A stretch of DNA of 12,624 nucleotides, from positions 1 through 12,624 of the forward strand of contig JAHFOW010000076.1 in the NCBI GenBank assembly GCA_023261465.1, written 5' to 3'. The notes beneath the pieces are model-generated. The model did not search any database, was not told the origin of the DNA, and was given only the letters and a program-made list of their open reading frames with translations. Source of the stretch: Planctomycetota bacterium (GTDB taxonomy: Bacteria; Planctomycetota; Brocadiia; Brocadiales; Brocadiaceae). The position numbers and the translations under genes are program-made. Shown in pieces: positions 6,550 to 12,624 of this stretch. Positions within the stretch are counted from its first letter, which is position 1; each line of letters starts with the position of its first letter.

Positions 6550-7842
6550 TTAAAAGGTTTTTGCTACATCTTTAAATGCTTCAATGGTCGCATCAATCTC
6601 TTTCTCGCCATGCGCAGTTGAAACAAAAACAGCCTCAAACTGTGATGGCGCAAAGTAGAATCCCCTCTCCAGCATTCCATGGAAAAACTTTGCATACCGC
6701 TTTGTGTCGGATTTCTTTGCCGTAGAATAATCAGTAACCGGTTGGTCAGTAAAGAAGGTGCACAACATGGAACCTATACGCGTATGATATGCAGGTATCT
6801 TTGCATCCTTACATACCTTCTCCATCCCTGCGGCCAATCTCTGTGACTTTTCTTCCAGACTCTTGTAAATTTTTGCGTCTTTGAGTATCTCCAACATGGC
6901 AATACCGGCAGTCATGGCCACGGGATTCCCCGATAACGTACCCGCCTGATACACAGCGCCGACAGGCGATATACTGTCCATAATCTCTTTCCTGCCGCCA
7001 TAAGCGCCCACAGGCAAACCACCGCCAATAATCTTTCCCAACGTGGTTAAATCAGGTTTGATATTATACAACGATTGAACACCTCCGTAAGCCACCCGGA
7101 AACCCGTCATTACCTCATCAAATATCAGGATAATTCCATGCTTTTTTGTTATTTCCCGCAGGCCTTCCAAATAGCCCTTTTGGGGGATCACAACGCCCAT
7201 GTTCCCCGCAACCGCCTCAACAATAATACAGGCTATTTCCTTGCCTCTCCTTGAACACACCTCGTTTACTGCGTCAATATCGTTATAAGGAAGGGATATG
7301 GTATGCTTCACAAAATCCTGGGGAACCCCCGGACTTGTTGGCGTTCCCAAAGTTGTTGCGCCTGACCCTGCCTGGATGAGCAAGCTATCCACATGCCCGT
7401 GATAACAGCCGTCAAATTTAACGACCGCATCCCTTTTTGTATACCCCCGCGCAACCCTGATAGCGCTCATCGTGGCCTCTGTGCCGGAATTGACCATCCT
7501 TACCTTCTCAACGGACGGCATGGCCTCTTTAACCAGCTGCGCCAGTTTTATTTCTAACTCCGTAGGAGCGCCATAACTCGTTCCGTTGGCAACGGCCTCG
7601 TTTATCTTTTTTATCACCCGCGGTTCGGCGTGTCCCAGGATAAGAGGCCCCCACGAGCCTACATAATCCACATATTTATTGCCATCAATATCTGTTAAAT
7701 AACAACCAGACCCTGACTTGATAAAGATGGGCGTGCCACCTACCCCACCGAAAGCCCTGACCGGACTGTTAACGCCGCCCGGAATAACATTCTGCGCCTC
7801 AGCAAACGCCTTTTGTGACTTTTCTGTAATTATCTTTGACAT
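6550..7842 (-). CDS. hemL: Glutamate-1-semialdehyde 2,1-aminomutase
   Basis: HemL is a PLP enzyme that turns glutamate-1-semialdehyde into 5-aminolevulinate, the first committed tetrapyrrole precursor in the C5 pathway (haem, sirohaem, cobalamin). The protein is 430 residues, the family norm. Seen: N-terminal PGGVNSPVRAF (21-31), SGTEATMSAIR (119-129), FDEVMTGFR (241-249), and TTLGKIIGGGLPVGAYGG with the PLP-binding Lys270. The open frame extends upstream to 7935, but I start at ATG 7840-7842 because the family begins there (SKIITEKSQ) and a promoter occupies the extra part. No clear ribosome site is present. The gene is first in a tight unit with the ATP synthase genes; haem demand would be high in an anammox-type or other cytochrome-rich organism, though that is inference. 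Confidence 0.97.
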   Translation of the reverse strand: MSKIITEKSQKAFAEAQNVIPGGVNSPVRAFGGVGGTPIFIKSGSGCYLTDIDGNKYVDYVGSWGPLILGHAEPRVIKKINEAVANGTSYGAPTELEIKLAQLVKEAMPSVEKVRMVNSGTEATMSAIRVARGYTKRDAVVKFDGCYHGHVDSLLIQAGSGATTLGTPTSPGVPQDFVKHTISLPYNDIDAVNEVCSRRGKEIACIIVEAVAGNMGVVIPQKGYLEGLREITKKHGIILIFDEVMTGFRVAYGGVQSLYNIKPDLTTLGKIIGGGLPVGAYGGRKEIMDSISPVGAVYQAGTLSGNPVAMTAGIAMLEILKDAKIYKSLEEKSQRLAAGMEKVCKDAKIPAYHTRIGSMLCTFFTDQPVTDYSTAKKSDTKRYAKFFHGMLERGFYFAPSQFEAVFVSTAHGEKEIDATIEAFKDVAKTF

Positions 7843-7906
7843 GATTAATCTATTTTTATATTGTATATAATCTTGAAAATATCTTCTCCGACCCAAGAAG
7901 ACGTGA

Positions 7907-7935
7907 ATGATAGCAAACAATAATTTTTTTGTCAA
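7907..7935 (-). promoter_or_regulatory. Sigma70-like promoter for hemL and probably the atp operon
   Basis: On the minus strand: -35 TTGACA (7930-7935, perfect), a 17-nt spacer, and -10 TATCAT (7907-7912, 5 of 6). Transcription would begin near 7900, giving a leader of about 58 nt before the hemL ATG. Since the hemL-atpZ gap is 12 nt, this may be the main promoter of the whole cluster. Its -35 box lies just 13 nt from the purN ATG on the other strand. Confidence 0.7.
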
Positions 7936-7947
7936 TATTTTTCATCC

Positions 7948-8580
7948 ATGATAAAAAAAATAAATTTAGGAGTGTTGATTTCCGGAAGCGGCAGTACCCT
8001 CCAGAATTTTATTGATCAAATACAATCGGGTAGATTACCGGCCACCATCCAGGTTGTCATCAGCAGTAAATCAGGTGTTGCAGGCATTGAACGGGCAAGG
8101 AAATACAATATCCCCACGGTGGTTATCCCTCATTCAGATTATAAAAATACGGATTCGTTTAGCGACGCCATCAACACAGAACTCGACAAATTTCCTATCG
8201 ACCTAATCACCCTTGCAGGCTTTCTCCACCTCTATAAAATCCCAGAAAAATATCTGGGCAAGGTAATGAACATCCATCCAGGTCTTATCCCCGCCTTTTG
8301 CGGTCACAACTATTACGGTAAAAAGGTGCATGAGGCAGTTATCAACTATGGCGCAAAGGTCTCCGGCTGTACGGTACATTTTGCTGATAATCACTACGAT
8401 ACCGGCCCGATTATCATCCAAAGGGCTATCCCTGTTCTTGAAGATGACACACCGGAAACCCTCGCCACACGGGTGTTCAAAGAAGAGTGTGAAGCATATC
8501 CCGAGGCAATACGGCTTTTTGCAGCTGGTAAATTAAAGGTCGAGGGCAGGAAGGTAAGAATACTGAAATCAGAACAGTAA
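7948..8580 (+). CDS. purN: Phosphoribosylglycinamide formyltransferase
   Basis: PurN transfers a formyl group from 10-formyl-tetrahydrofolate to GAR in step three of purine synthesis, in the cytoplasm. The protein is 210 residues, the usual size. Seen: the phosphate loop LISGSGSTLQN (10-20), folate-site LAGFL (89-93), the catalytic motif NIHP with Asn108 and His110, and Asp151 in YDTGPIII. After NIHP the sequence reads GLIPAFCGHNYYG instead of the E. coli-type SLLPKYPGLHTH; this variant is one I associate with planctomycetes and some other phyla, and it keeps the catalytic residues. The start ATG has no clear ribosome site; an AGGAG inside the gene (about 7968) is too close to the next TTG to matter. 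It is divergent from hemL across 105 bp. Confidence 0.95.
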   Translation: MIKKINLGVLISGSGSTLQNFIDQIQSGRLPATIQVVISSKSGVAGIERARKYNIPTVVIPHSDYKNTDSFSDAINTELDKFPIDLITLAGFLHLYKIPEKYLGKVMNIHPGLIPAFCGHNYYGKKVHEAVINYGAKVSGCTVHFADNHYDTGPIIIQRAIPVLEDDTPETLATRVFKEECEAYPEAIRLFAAGKLKVEGRKVRILKSEQ

Positions 8581-8586
8581 CAGTGT

Positions 8587-8613
8587 CCATAGCGCAGCAA
8601 AGCTGCGCTATGG
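8587..8613 (+). terminator. Strong 12-bp hairpin after purN, possible terminator or repeat
   Basis: CCATAGCGCAGC (8587-8598) and GCTGCGCTATGG (8602-8613) form a perfect GC-rich stem with an AAA loop, 6 nt after the purN stop. A T-rich stretch follows (from about 8618), but 4 nt late and broken by an A, so termination is likely but not textbook. The perfect symmetry would also suit a dispersed palindromic repeat. Confidence 0.55.
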
Positions 8614-8646
8614 CTACTTTATTTTTCAAAAAAAACTCACCGTTAG

Positions 8647-8687
8647 TTGGAATTTATTTGATATTTGTGTTTTGGGATTTGGAATTT
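8647..8687. repeat. AT-rich degenerate TTGGAATTT repeat
   Basis: TTGGAATTT occurs at 8647-8655 and again at 8679-8687, with looser versions between (ATTTGATATTTG, TTTGGGATTT). Such TTTGGAATTT-type tracts are, from memory, scattered through many uncultured-bacterium genomes. It ends just before the M16 peptidase start. Confidence 0.5.
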
Positions 8688-8694
8688 AACTTCG

Positions 8695-9981
8695 ATGTAT
8701 ACCTATAGCAAAGAGATATTACCGAACGGATTACGTGTTATTTATATCGAAATGCCCCATATCCACTCCGTGGTGATGTCCGCCTATATTGGGGTTGGTT
8801 CACGATACGAGGCAGAAAAGAAACTCGGCATATCGCACTTCCTCGAACACATGCTCTTCCGGGGAACGAGGCGTTTTGAAAATTCCTTTGAACTCCTCCA
8901 GGCAATTGATAACATCGGCGGCGACAGCGACGCCTACACATCTCCTGAATATTCAGCCGCCACTATCCAGGTACACAACAAACACATCGAAAAAGGGCTT
9001 CATATACTCGGCGATATCGTCCTCGGCGGAAATTTTAAAACAAACGATATTGAGACTGAACGACGTATTATCCAGGAAGAGATGAAGCAATTTGTGGATG
9101 TAAAGGGAGACTATGTCTGCATAGACGACATATCATTTTGTCTGATGTGGAAGGATGGCTTTACCGATGCGCCACTTTTTGGCGATGAAAAAACCATTGC
9201 AGCGATAACCACCAAAGACGTCATCGCTCATTATAAAAAATTCTTTGTCCCTGATAACATGGTGCTCTGCGTCAGTGGAAATTTCCAAAAGGAGAGCGTT
9301 GCCCGCTACGTTAATGAGATATTTGGAGGTATGCAGGGAAAATTCACCGGACAGAAACCTCCCTTAAAAACCGCACAAACAGAACCGAGATGTTTATTTA
9401 AGAAATCGCCGTCACAAACCATCAGTTTTAAATTGTGCCATAAGGCATATCCCTACAAACACAAAAATGTCCTGATCATGCTCCTGCTTGCCGACGTCCT
9501 GGGGGGCGGAATTAGTTCCCGGTTGTTATTGAATGTGCGGGAAAAACTGGGCCTGGTCTACGAAATTGCCTGCTATCCCACCATGTTCTCTGATGTGGGT
9601 TCCCTTGATATTTTTACATCCACGAAAAAGGAAAATTTCGAAAAGACCACGCAGGCCGTGATGGAAGAGATACACAAACTTCACCGGGAAGGTATAACTG
9701 AACAGGAACTCAAGCGAACGGAAGAACGGGTATTCAGCCAGACACAACTCATCATGGACAGCCCCCTCGCAATGGCCAACTGGTTTGGCGTCGAGGAACT
9801 CCTGGTTACACCACAAACACCGGATCGTCCTGAAATACAGGCGCAAAAGATTCACGATATTAAACTGGACGACGTGCACAAGGTCATTTCTGAAATATTT
9901 GTCCCCGAAAAACGTAACTTCATCGTAATAGGCGAGTTTGGCTGGCGTAATAAAAAGCATACGGCCGCAATGCTCAAATAA
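8695..9981 (+). CDS. M16 family zinc metallopeptidase (processing peptidase-like)
   Basis: This is a pitrilysin-type (M16B) peptidase; relatives cut peptides or signal sequences and often work as dimers. The protein is 428 residues, the length of bacterial single-unit members. Seen: the inverted zinc motif HFLEH (His48, Glu51, His52) in GISHFLEHMLFRGT, and the third zinc ligand Glu128 in ERRIIQEEM, exactly 76 residues after His52, as in mitochondrial processing peptidase. The C-terminal domain has SRLLLNVREKLGLVYEI, the Arg/Tyr substrate motif. Both halves are intact, so it should be active. I start at ATG 8695 because MYTYSKEILPNGL matches the family; an upstream ATG at 8665 lies in the TTGGAATTT repeat. 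No signal peptide is seen; the substrate is unknown. Confidence 0.93.
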   Translation: MYTYSKEILPNGLRVIYIEMPHIHSVVMSAYIGVGSRYEAEKKLGISHFLEHMLFRGTRRFENSFELLQAIDNIGGDSDAYTSPEYSAATIQVHNKHIEKGLHILGDIVLGGNFKTNDIETERRIIQEEMKQFVDVKGDYVCIDDISFCLMWKDGFTDAPLFGDEKTIAAITTKDVIAHYKKFFVPDNMVLCVSGNFQKESVARYVNEIFGGMQGKFTGQKPPLKTAQTEPRCLFKKSPSQTISFKLCHKAYPYKHKNVLIMLLLADVLGGGISSRLLLNVREKLGLVYEIACYPTMFSDVGSLDIFTSTKKENFEKTTQAVMEEIHKLHREGITEQELKRTEERVFSQTQLIMDSPLAMANWFGVEELLVTPQTPDRPEIQAQKIHDIKLDDVHKVISEIFVPEKRNFIVIGEFGWRNKKHTAAMLK

Positions 9982-10044
9982 TCAGGGGAAAAATAGAATT
10001 CGAGTCCCGTAAAATTCCTGATTTCCTTAGCCCTGCTATTTCTC

Positions 10045-10072
10045 TTGTATTTTTATATTCACTCAGTACAAT
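10045..10072 (+). promoter_or_regulatory. Candidate promoter for the zinc-binding dehydrogenase
   Basis: TTGTAT (10045-10050, weak -35), 16-nt spacer, TACAAT (10067-10072, 5 of 6). It lies in the 143-bp spacer after the M16 gene and would give a leader of roughly 45 nt. Confidence 0.35.
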
Positions 10073-10112
10073 AGCCATAAAATTTTCCCTAACTCTCAAA
10101 TACTATATTTAC

Positions 10113-10118
10113 AGGAGA
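10113..10118 (+). promoter_or_regulatory. Shine-Dalgarno site of the dehydrogenase
   Basis: AGGAGA, 6 nt before ATG 10125. A nearer ATG (10120-10122) reads only ATG-TTA-stop, so 10125 is the start. Confidence 0.7.
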
Positions 10119-10124
10119 AATGTT

Positions 10125-11153
10125 ATGAAGGCAGTTGTATTTCATGAAAATGGCGGGGTTGATACGTTAAAGTATGCAGATATGGAGAAACCAAAGATTT
10201 CTCCCTACGAGGTATTGGTAAAGGTTAAGGCATGTGCCCTTAACCATCTCGATATCTGGACACGACAGGGCATACCGGGTATTGAAATCCCCATGCCCCA
10301 CATCTCCGGAAGCGATGTCGCCGGAGAGATTGCCGAAGCAGGTATGGAGGTGAAGAATTTCAGGCCGGGCGATAAGGTGCTGATTGCGCCCGGTATACGG
10401 TGTAGAAAGTGTATGTATTGTATCACAGGCAATGACAGCATGTGTAACAGCTTCAGGATTATGGGGTTTCAGACGCAAGGCGGTTATGCCGAGTATGCAA
10501 AGGCACATGTGGATAACATCATACCCATATCCAACAAATTATCCTTTGAAGAGTGGGCTGCCATCCCTCTCGTGTTTTTAACTGCATGGCACATGCTCAT
10601 TACCCGGGGACAACTGAAACCTGGTGAACAGGTATTGGTTCACGCTGCCGGAAGCGGTATTGGCAGCGCCGCCATCCAGATAGCACGCCTGGCAGGCGCC
10701 CGTGTGATTACGACCGCCCGTGGTAAGGAAAAATTGGAGAAGGCAAAACAACTGGGGGCAGATGAGGTTATAGACTATTCGAAAGAAAATTATGCAGAAC
10801 GGGTAAAACAGCTTACCAACAATAAAGGGGTTGACCTTATTTTTGAGCACATCGGACCGGATACCTGGGAAAAGAATATGCAGTGTCTCGCGAAAGGCGG
10901 GCGTATGGTAGTATGCGGTGTAACGAGCGGGCCATCTACAACGGTGGACATACGACTCCTGTTCATGAAACACCATGCTATCCTTGGTTGCTATATGGGC
11001 AGCAAGAAAGAACTCTTTGACGTGTTGAATCTCGTGGAAATTGGAAGATTAAAGCCGGTTATTGACACCGTATTTCCCTTAAAAGACGCAGCCTTAGCCC
11101 AGCAGCGGATGCTGAACAGGGAGAATTTCGGGAAGATTGTGTTGAAAATTTAG
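10125..11153 (+). CDS. Zinc-binding MDR-family dehydrogenase / quinone oxidoreductase
   Basis: This is a medium-chain dehydrogenase/reductase of 342 residues, probably a cytoplasmic NAD(P)H-dependent alcohol or quinone/enone oxidoreductase. Seen: N-terminal GroES-like domain, and a Rossmann domain with AAGSGIGSAAIQIARLAGA (175-193, GxGxxG at 176-181). Four cysteines spaced C93-x2-C96-x2-C99-x7-C107 form the structural zinc lobe of alcohol dehydrogenases. The catalytic zinc ligands look absent: ALNHLD (38-43) and GSD (62-64) stand where ADH has Cys and GHE. This puts it nearer to quinone oxidoreductases. The substrate cannot be told from sequence. The start is firm (AGGAGA ribosome site). It has spacers of 143 and 305 bp on either side and is probably its own unit. 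Confidence 0.88.
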   Translation: MKAVVFHENGGVDTLKYADMEKPKISPYEVLVKVKACALNHLDIWTRQGIPGIEIPMPHISGSDVAGEIAEAGMEVKNFRPGDKVLIAPGIRCRKCMYCITGNDSMCNSFRIMGFQTQGGYAEYAKAHVDNIIPISNKLSFEEWAAIPLVFLTAWHMLITRGQLKPGEQVLVHAAGSGIGSAAIQIARLAGARVITTARGKEKLEKAKQLGADEVIDYSKENYAERVKQLTNNKGVDLIFEHIGPDTWEKNMQCLAKGGRMVVCGVTSGPSTTVDIRLLFMKHHAILGCYMGSKKELFDVLNLVEIGRLKPVIDTVFPLKDAALAQQRMLNRENFGKIVLKI

Positions 11154-11166
11154 TCACATAAAAACT

Positions 11167-11195
11167 GTAGAAACAACACGCTGGGTCGTCTCTTG
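11167..11195. repeat. Decayed palindromic repeat (GTAGA..GTCTC type)
   Basis: GTAGAAACAACAC (11167-11179), loop GCT, GGGTCGTCTCTTG (11183-11195). Eight of 13 positions pair; three of the mismatches are A opposite C or G inside the stem, as point decay of a former perfect palindrome would give. It shares the GTAGA / TCTC arms with the next hairpin. Confidence 0.45.
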
Positions 11196-11235
11196 ATTCA
11201 AAAAATGAGGCATTTGGCAATTTTAAAAATGCACA

Positions 11236-11265
11236 TGTAGAGACGCAAGATTTTGCGTCTCTACA
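11236..11265. repeat. Perfect 13-bp REP-like hairpin (TGTAGAGACGCAA)
   Basis: TGTAGAGACGCAA (11236-11248) and TTGCGTCTCTACA (11253-11265) pair perfectly around a GATT loop. I recall TGTAGAGACG...CGTCTCTACA palindromes as a repeat in many bacterial genomes. It has no T-run after it and lies 83 nt past the dehydrogenase stop, so a simple terminator is less likely than a mobile palindrome. Confidence 0.75.
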
Positions 11266-11298
11266 ATAATGAAAATCCTGTACATTCAAGTTATCTTT

Positions 11299-11361
11299 AT
11301 GTAACTCAAGGCTTTAGCCTTGATACCCTGCATAGACTCAAACTGAAGGTTTGAGTTACAT
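11299..11361. repeat. REPIN-like element: two hairpins between inverted 11-bp arms
   Basis: The outer arms ATGTAACTCAA (11299-11309) and TTGAGTTACAT (11351-11361) are perfect inverted repeats. Inside sit two further hairpins overlapping these arms: TCAAGGCT-TT-AGCCTTGA (11306-11323) and ACTCAAAC-TGAAG-GTTTGAGT (11336-11356). This 63-bp cruciform-capable layout fits a pair of inverted REP units. Confidence 0.7.
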
Positions 11362-11383
11362 CACGAACTCTTACACATCCAAA

Positions 11384-11404
11384 AAGCCTTGCATATTAAG
11401 GCTT
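11384..11404 (+). repeat. Small 7-bp hairpin upstream of hisS promoter
   Basis: AAGCCTT (11384-11390), 7-nt loop, AAGGCTT (11398-11404). The T-run begins about 15 nt later and an extended -10 box intervenes, so I do not call it a terminator. Confidence 0.4.
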
Positions 11405-11407
11405 GAT

Positions 11408-11416
11408 TGATATAAT
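11408..11416 (+). promoter_or_regulatory. Extended -10 promoter of hisS
   Basis: TGATATAAT: a perfect TATAAT (11411-11416) with the upstream TG of an extended -10 element. The -35 is weak (TTGCAT, 16-nt spacer), as is usual for this type. Transcription would begin near 11423 with a leader of about 36 nt. Confidence 0.6.
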
Positions 11417-11458
11417 AAATTTTTTATTTTGATTTTTATAACCACACAGGAAGGTTTG

Positions 11459-12624
11459 ATGAGTATAAATACGGAACGAAAGGCCGAAAGTATCTTTAAG
11501 GCGCCCCGGGGCACGGAAGATGTGCTGCCGGGGAAGTGGGCATTATGGAAAAAACTCGAAGAGGCAGGACGGCAGGAGTTTGAAATGTGCGGGTATTATG
11601 AAATACGCACACCCGTTTTTGAAGATACCCGATTATTCATCAGGAGCATCGGCGAGGCTACCGACATCGTCGAAAAAGAGATGTATACCTTTGCCGACAG
11701 CGAGGACTCAAGCATAACGCTGCGTCCCGAAAGTACGGCTCCTGTTATGCGTGCATACCTGGAGTATGAATTACACAAGATAAAGAAATTCCAGAAATTT
11801 TTCTACATCGGTCCTCAGTTCAGAAAGGAACGGCCGCAGGCAGGCAGGCTCAGACAATTTCACCAGATGGGGGTTGAAGCGGTGGGCACCACCGACCCCT
11901 TGCTTGACGTGGAAACTATCAGCGTGGCCACCCGCATATTCGACCGCATCGACCTGAAGGGATACAAGGTCAAGATTAACTCCATCGGATGCGAAAAGTG
12001 CAGGCCGGTTTTCAGGAACATCCTCAAGGAGAAACTGACCGAACATGAAAAGGCGCTCTGCGAACTCTGCCAATCGCGGCTCAACCGAAACGTGTTTCGC
12101 ATCCTGGATTGTAAAAACGAAAAATGCAAAACGGTTAGCCATCACATGCCTTCCATTAATGATTATTTGTGTACCGAATGTCAGACTCACGCAGAGGCTG
12201 TAAGAGAAGCCCTTCTGGAGATTGGCATTCCTTACATCGTTGACGCTCACCTTGTCCGGGGACTGGATTATTATACAAAGACCGTTTATGAAATTACGCA
12301 CTCATCGCTGGGCGCGCGTGACGCGATCTGCGCCGGCGGACGATATGACAATCTTATTTCAGATATGGGAGGGCCCTCTATAGGTTCGGTAGGATTTGCC
12401 ATCGGCATGGAGGCAACAATCCTTGCCCTTGAAAATGTTATGGCAAAAAAGATCGGTACCGGCGAGCCGCAGGAAGGATATGGCACAGCTCCTGCTGTGT
12501 ATATTGTTTCCATTAGCGAAGAAACCAGGAAACAATGTTTTTATCTCCTCAATCTCCTGAGAAAATCAAATATTTCTGCCGATTTTGACTATGAGGGAAG
12601 AAGCACGAAGGCACAGATGCGCAC
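11459..12624 (+). CDS. hisS: Histidyl-tRNA synthetase (3' end outside window)
   Basis: HisS is a class II synthetase that charges tRNA-His. 388 codons are visible of about 420-440, so the anticodon-binding domain is cut. Seen: N-terminal APRGTEDVLP; motif 2 FRKERPQAGRLRQFHQ (121-136); the HisA motif LVRGLDYYTK with Arg267; the HisB motif AGGRYDNL (292-299); motif 3 GFAIGMEATI (312-321). Motif 3 normally reads G-x-ER, but Ala319 stands in place of the arginine. The insertion domain has paired cysteines (178/181, 201/204, 218/223, 238/241), a possible metal site also known in clostridial-type HisRS. The ATG start has AGGAAGG just upstream (11448-11454) and the extended -10 promoter at 11408. 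It is probably its own transcription unit. Confidence 0.96.
   Translation, partial: MSINTERKAESIFKAPRGTEDVLPGKWALWKKLEEAGRQEFEMCGYYEIRTPVFEDTRLFIRSIGEATDIVEKEMYTFADSEDSSITLRPESTAPVMRAYLEYELHKIKKFQKFFYIGPQFRKERPQAGRLRQFHQMGVEAVGTTDPLLDVETISVATRIFDRIDLKGYKVKINSIGCEKCRPVFRNILKEKLTEHEKALCELCQSRLNRNVFRILDCKNEKCKTVSHHMPSINDYLCTECQTHAEAVREALLEIGIPYIVDAHLVRGLDYYTKTVYEITHSSLGARDAICAGGRYDNLISDMGGPSIGSVGFAIGMEATILALENVMAKKIGTGEPQEGYGTAPAVYIVSISEETRKQCFYLLNLLRKSNISADFDYEGRSTKAQMR

Larger units (their letters stand above)
11154..11458. other. Intergenic cluster of palindromic repeats before hisS
   Basis: This spacer of about 305 bp has no convincing gene. From left to right it holds a decayed hairpin (11167-11195), a perfect 13-bp hairpin (11236-11265), a double-hairpin element (11299-11361), a small 7-bp hairpin (11384-11404), and the hisS promoter and ribosome site. 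Together these read as a landing zone for REP-like elements between two genes on the same strand. Confidence 0.7.

Noticed and set aside
7843..7935. 31-codon N-terminal extension of hemL
   Set aside because: It does not match the HemL N-terminus, has no ribosome site, and overlaps the -10 and -35 boxes of a strong promoter.
8665..8694. 10-codon extension of the M16 peptidase from ATG 8665
   Set aside because: The extra codons lie in a repetitive TTGGAATTT tract, and the family begins at the 8695 methionine.
9526..9960. 144-codon minus-strand open frame
   Set aside because: It is antisense to the conserved C-terminal domain of the M16 peptidase.
9975..10035. AATCAGG...CCTGATT inverted repeat after the M16 gene as a terminator
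   Set aside because: The stem is only 7 bp with a loop of about 30 nt and no T-run follows.
10578..10976. 132-codon minus-strand open frame
   Set aside because: It is a shadow of the Rossmann domain of the dehydrogenase.
11154..11458. Possible CRISPR array because of several palindromes
   Set aside because: The palindromes differ in sequence, are not evenly spaced, and no cas gene is nearby.
11771..12301. 176-codon minus-strand open frame
   Set aside because: It is antisense to hisS, whose motifs run through the same stretch.
1..12624. A new multi-gene system such as defence or secretion
   Set aside because: All full-length genes belong to known housekeeping families; no unknown gene cluster remains after annotation.

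Overview
The window holds most of a bacterial F-type ATP synthase operon on the minus strand. It is preceded by hemL, and a run of unrelated housekeeping genes leads away on the plus strand. Every full-length gene could be assigned to a known family. I found no defence system, prophage, transposase, CRISPR array, tRNA or rRNA. The less ordinary content lies in the intergenic hairpin repeats, the translation starts, and a few residue changes in AtpE, HisS and the dehydrogenase.

Organism: a Gram-negative-type bacterium of moderate GC. The proteins, the PurN variant and the intergenic hairpin repeats remind me of Planctomycetota, in particular anammox bacteria of the Brocadiales (Kuenenia/Brocadia type). 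This is inference from memory, not proof. If it is right, this would resemble the complete F-ATPase cluster thought to serve the anammoxosome membrane.

Minus strand (read from 7935 down to 1): a strong sigma70-like promoter (TTGACA, 17 bp, TATCAT), then hemL (tetrapyrrole synthesis). Only 12 bp later come atpZ-like, atpI-like, atpB (a), atpE (c), atpF (b), atpH (delta), atpA (alpha), atpG (gamma) and atpD (beta, cut by the window edge). This is the classical order, with Fo genes before F1 genes. Genes overlap or nearly touch, except for a 289-bp gap between atpH and atpA filled with repeat-like DNA and a 144-bp gap between atpG and atpD. Six of the nine ATP synthase genes start with GTG or TTG, several behind very strong Shine-Dalgarno sites.

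Plus strand: purN (purine synthesis) starts divergently from hemL. It is followed by an M16 zinc peptidase, an MDR-family zinc-binding dehydrogenase and hisS (histidyl-tRNA synthetase, cut by the right edge). Spacers of 113 to 305 bp, with hairpins and candidate promoters, suggest these are mostly separate transcription units. The 11154-11458 spacer is a cluster of palindromic repeats just upstream of a good extended -10 promoter for hisS.

Main points for a second look: a c subunit with a mostly sodium-type ion site (Gln25, Glu58, Ser59, Tyr63) but Phe and Leu at two sodium-site positions; the hemL-atp linkage; repeats splitting the Fo and F1 halves of the operon; a HisS motif 3 lacking its usual arginine; and a dehydrogenase that keeps the structural zinc site but lacks catalytic zinc ligands.
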